From Scleromatobacter sp045810265 (lineage in GTDB: Bacteria; Pseudomonadota; Gammaproteobacteria; Burkholderiales; Burkholderiaceae_C), in NCBI GenBank assembly GCA_045810265.1, contig JBJMWF010000273.1, forward strand, positions 1 to 5,200: 5,200 bases of DNA. The letters run 5' to 3'. The first letter of the stretch is position 1; each line of letters opens with the position of its first letter. Both the position numbers and the translations under genes were made by a program. The notes beneath the pieces were generated by a model. It saw only the letters and a program-made list of their open reading frames with translations. It did no database searches and had not been told where the DNA came from. This document shows positions 4,313 to 5,200 of the stretch, piece after piece.

Positions 4313-5200
4313 ATGCCGACGTACATGACCCTCGAAGAAGCCATCGGCCACACGCCGCTGGTGCGGCTGCAGCGCGTGGTCGGCGCGGAGATGGCGGCGC
4401 GCGGCAACGTGGTGCTGGGCAAGCTGGAGGGCAACAATCCGGCCGGTTCGGTCAAGGACAGGCCGGCGATCTCGATGATCCGCGGCGCCGAGCAGCGCGG
4501 CCAGATCAAGCCGGGCGATACCCTGATCGAGGCCACCTCGGGCAACACCGGCATCGCGCTGGCGATGGCCGCGGCGATCAAGGGCTACCGCATGGTGCTG
4601 ATCATGCCGGAGGACTTGTCCATCGAGCGCGTGCAGACCATGAAGGCCTACGGCGCCGAGCTGATCCTCACGCCGAAATCGGGTGGCATGGAGTACGCGC
4701 GCGATCTCGCGCTGCAGATGCAGTCCGACGGCAAGGGCCTGGTGCTCGACCAGTTCGCCAATCCCGACAACCCGCGCGTGCACTACGAGACCACGGGCCC
4801 CGAGATCTGGCACGACACCGGCGGCAAGATCACGCACTTCGTCAGCGCGATGGGCACGACCGGCACCATCACCGGCGTCTCGCGTTTCCTGAAGGAGAAG
4901 AACCCGGCCGTGCGCATCCTCGGCGCGCAGCCGGCCGAGGGCTCGCGCATCCCGGGCATCCGCAAGTGGCCCGAGGCCTATCAGCCCAGGATCTACGAGC
5001 CGTCGCGGGTCGACGAGCTGATCCTGGTGCGCCAGGACGACGCGGAGGACATGGCGCGCCGCCTCGCGCGCGAGGAAGGCCTGTTCGCGGGCATCTCGGC
5101 GGCCGGTGCCTGCTGGGCGGCGCTGCAGGTCGCGCAACGGCTGGAGAACGCGACGATCGTGTTCGTGGTCTGCGATCGCGGCGATCGCTACCTGTCGACG
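4313..5200 (+). CDS. cysM: Cysteine synthase B (O-acetylserine sulfhydrylase B), C-terminus cut by window end
   Basis: A PLP-dependent cytosolic enzyme making L-cysteine from O-acetyl-L-serine and sulfide; CysM also accepts thiosulfate, giving S-sulfocysteine. All 296 visible codons are open, and the family is about 300 residues, so only a short tail is missing. Key features are the substrate-end motif IGHTPLVRL (11-19), the PLP Schiff-base lysine K48 in NNPAGSVKDRPA, the substrate loop TSGNTG (75-80), the phosphate-binding loop GTTGTITG (181-188), IPGIRKWP (213-220) and the ending CDRGDRYLST (287-296). The cysteine-containing ending, in place of the PSSGERYLS of CysK, indicates the B isoenzyme. 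The ATG at 4313 gives MPTYMTLEEAIGHTPL, the normal family N-terminus; in-frame ATGs at 4268 and 4271 would add a proline-rich extension unlike the family. The ribosome-binding site is weak (cgga at 4297-4300). It is divergent from tRNA-Leu; no other sulfur gene is visible. Confidence 0.95.
   Translation, partial: MPTYMTLEEAIGHTPLVRLQRVVGAEMAARGNVVLGKLEGNNPAGSVKDRPAISMIRGAEQRGQIKPGDTLIEATSGNTGIALAMAAAIKGYRMVLIMPEDLSIERVQTMKAYGAELILTPKSGGMEYARDLALQMQSDGKGLVLDQFANPDNPRVHYETTGPEIWHDTGGKITHFVSAMGTTGTITGVSRFLKEKNPAVRILGAQPAEGSRIPGIRKWPEAYQPRIYEPSRVDELILVRQDDAEDMARRLAREEGLFAGISAAGACWAALQVAQRLENATIVFVVCDRGDRYLST

Noticed and set aside
4175..5137. 320-codon minus-strand open frame opposite cysM
   Set aside because: The plus strand carries all CysM motifs in order; the antisense frame shows no family signature and runs into the tRNA.
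5172..5188. Repeated gcgatcgc units near the window end
   Set aside because: They are simply the codons for the conserved CDRGDR motif of CysM.

Overview
The window is a GC-rich (roughly 70% by eye), densely packed chromosomal segment. Gene content and protein style point to a betaproteobacterium, most likely of the order Burkholderiales: a plant-type ferredoxin/flavin oxidoreductase of the kind usually labelled 'CDP-6-deoxy-delta-3,4-glucoseen reductase', a YeeZ-like atypical SDR, a rhomboid protein and a B-type O-acetylserine sulfhydrylase (CysM) beside a leucine tRNA. Base composition and codon style look uniform throughout, and I see no insertion sequence, integrase, phage gene, CRISPR array or other mobile element.

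Layout. (1) 1-601, minus strand: N-terminal 200 residues of a [2Fe-2S]/FAD oxidoreductase that runs out of the left edge. (2) 602-723: divergent gap with a candidate -10 for the reductase and an 8-bp inverted repeat in its presumed leader. (3) 724-3236, plus strand: a three-gene series of AraC-family regulator, ten-helix EamA/DMT transporter and SDR oxidoreductase. The 52-bp gap between regulator and transporter holds two perfect palindromes about two helical turns apart; the transporter and SDR are 13 bp apart and may be co-transcribed. (4) 3241-3897, minus strand: a rhomboid-family membrane protein that converges on the SDR with four bases between the stop codons. It keeps the catalytic serine but has glutamine where the catalytic histidine should be. 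(5) 4112-4196, minus strand: tRNA-Leu(CAA) with encoded CCA, its own extended -10 promoter with a GC-rich discriminator, and a 7-bp inverted repeat in the precursor leader. (6) 4313 to the right edge, plus strand: cysM, missing only its last residues.

How the genes relate. The AraC regulator beside an exporter-like EamA protein is the only clear functional pairing; the natural reading is local control of an exported small molecule, but the ligand is not visible. The reductase, SDR, rhomboid, tRNA and cysM look like ordinary housekeeping neighbours with no shared pathway.

I found no convincing new multi-gene system. The observations most worth following are the double palindrome at 1403-1441, the histidine-to-glutamine change in the rhomboid, and the compact divergent tRNA-Leu/cysM promoter region with its leader palindrome.
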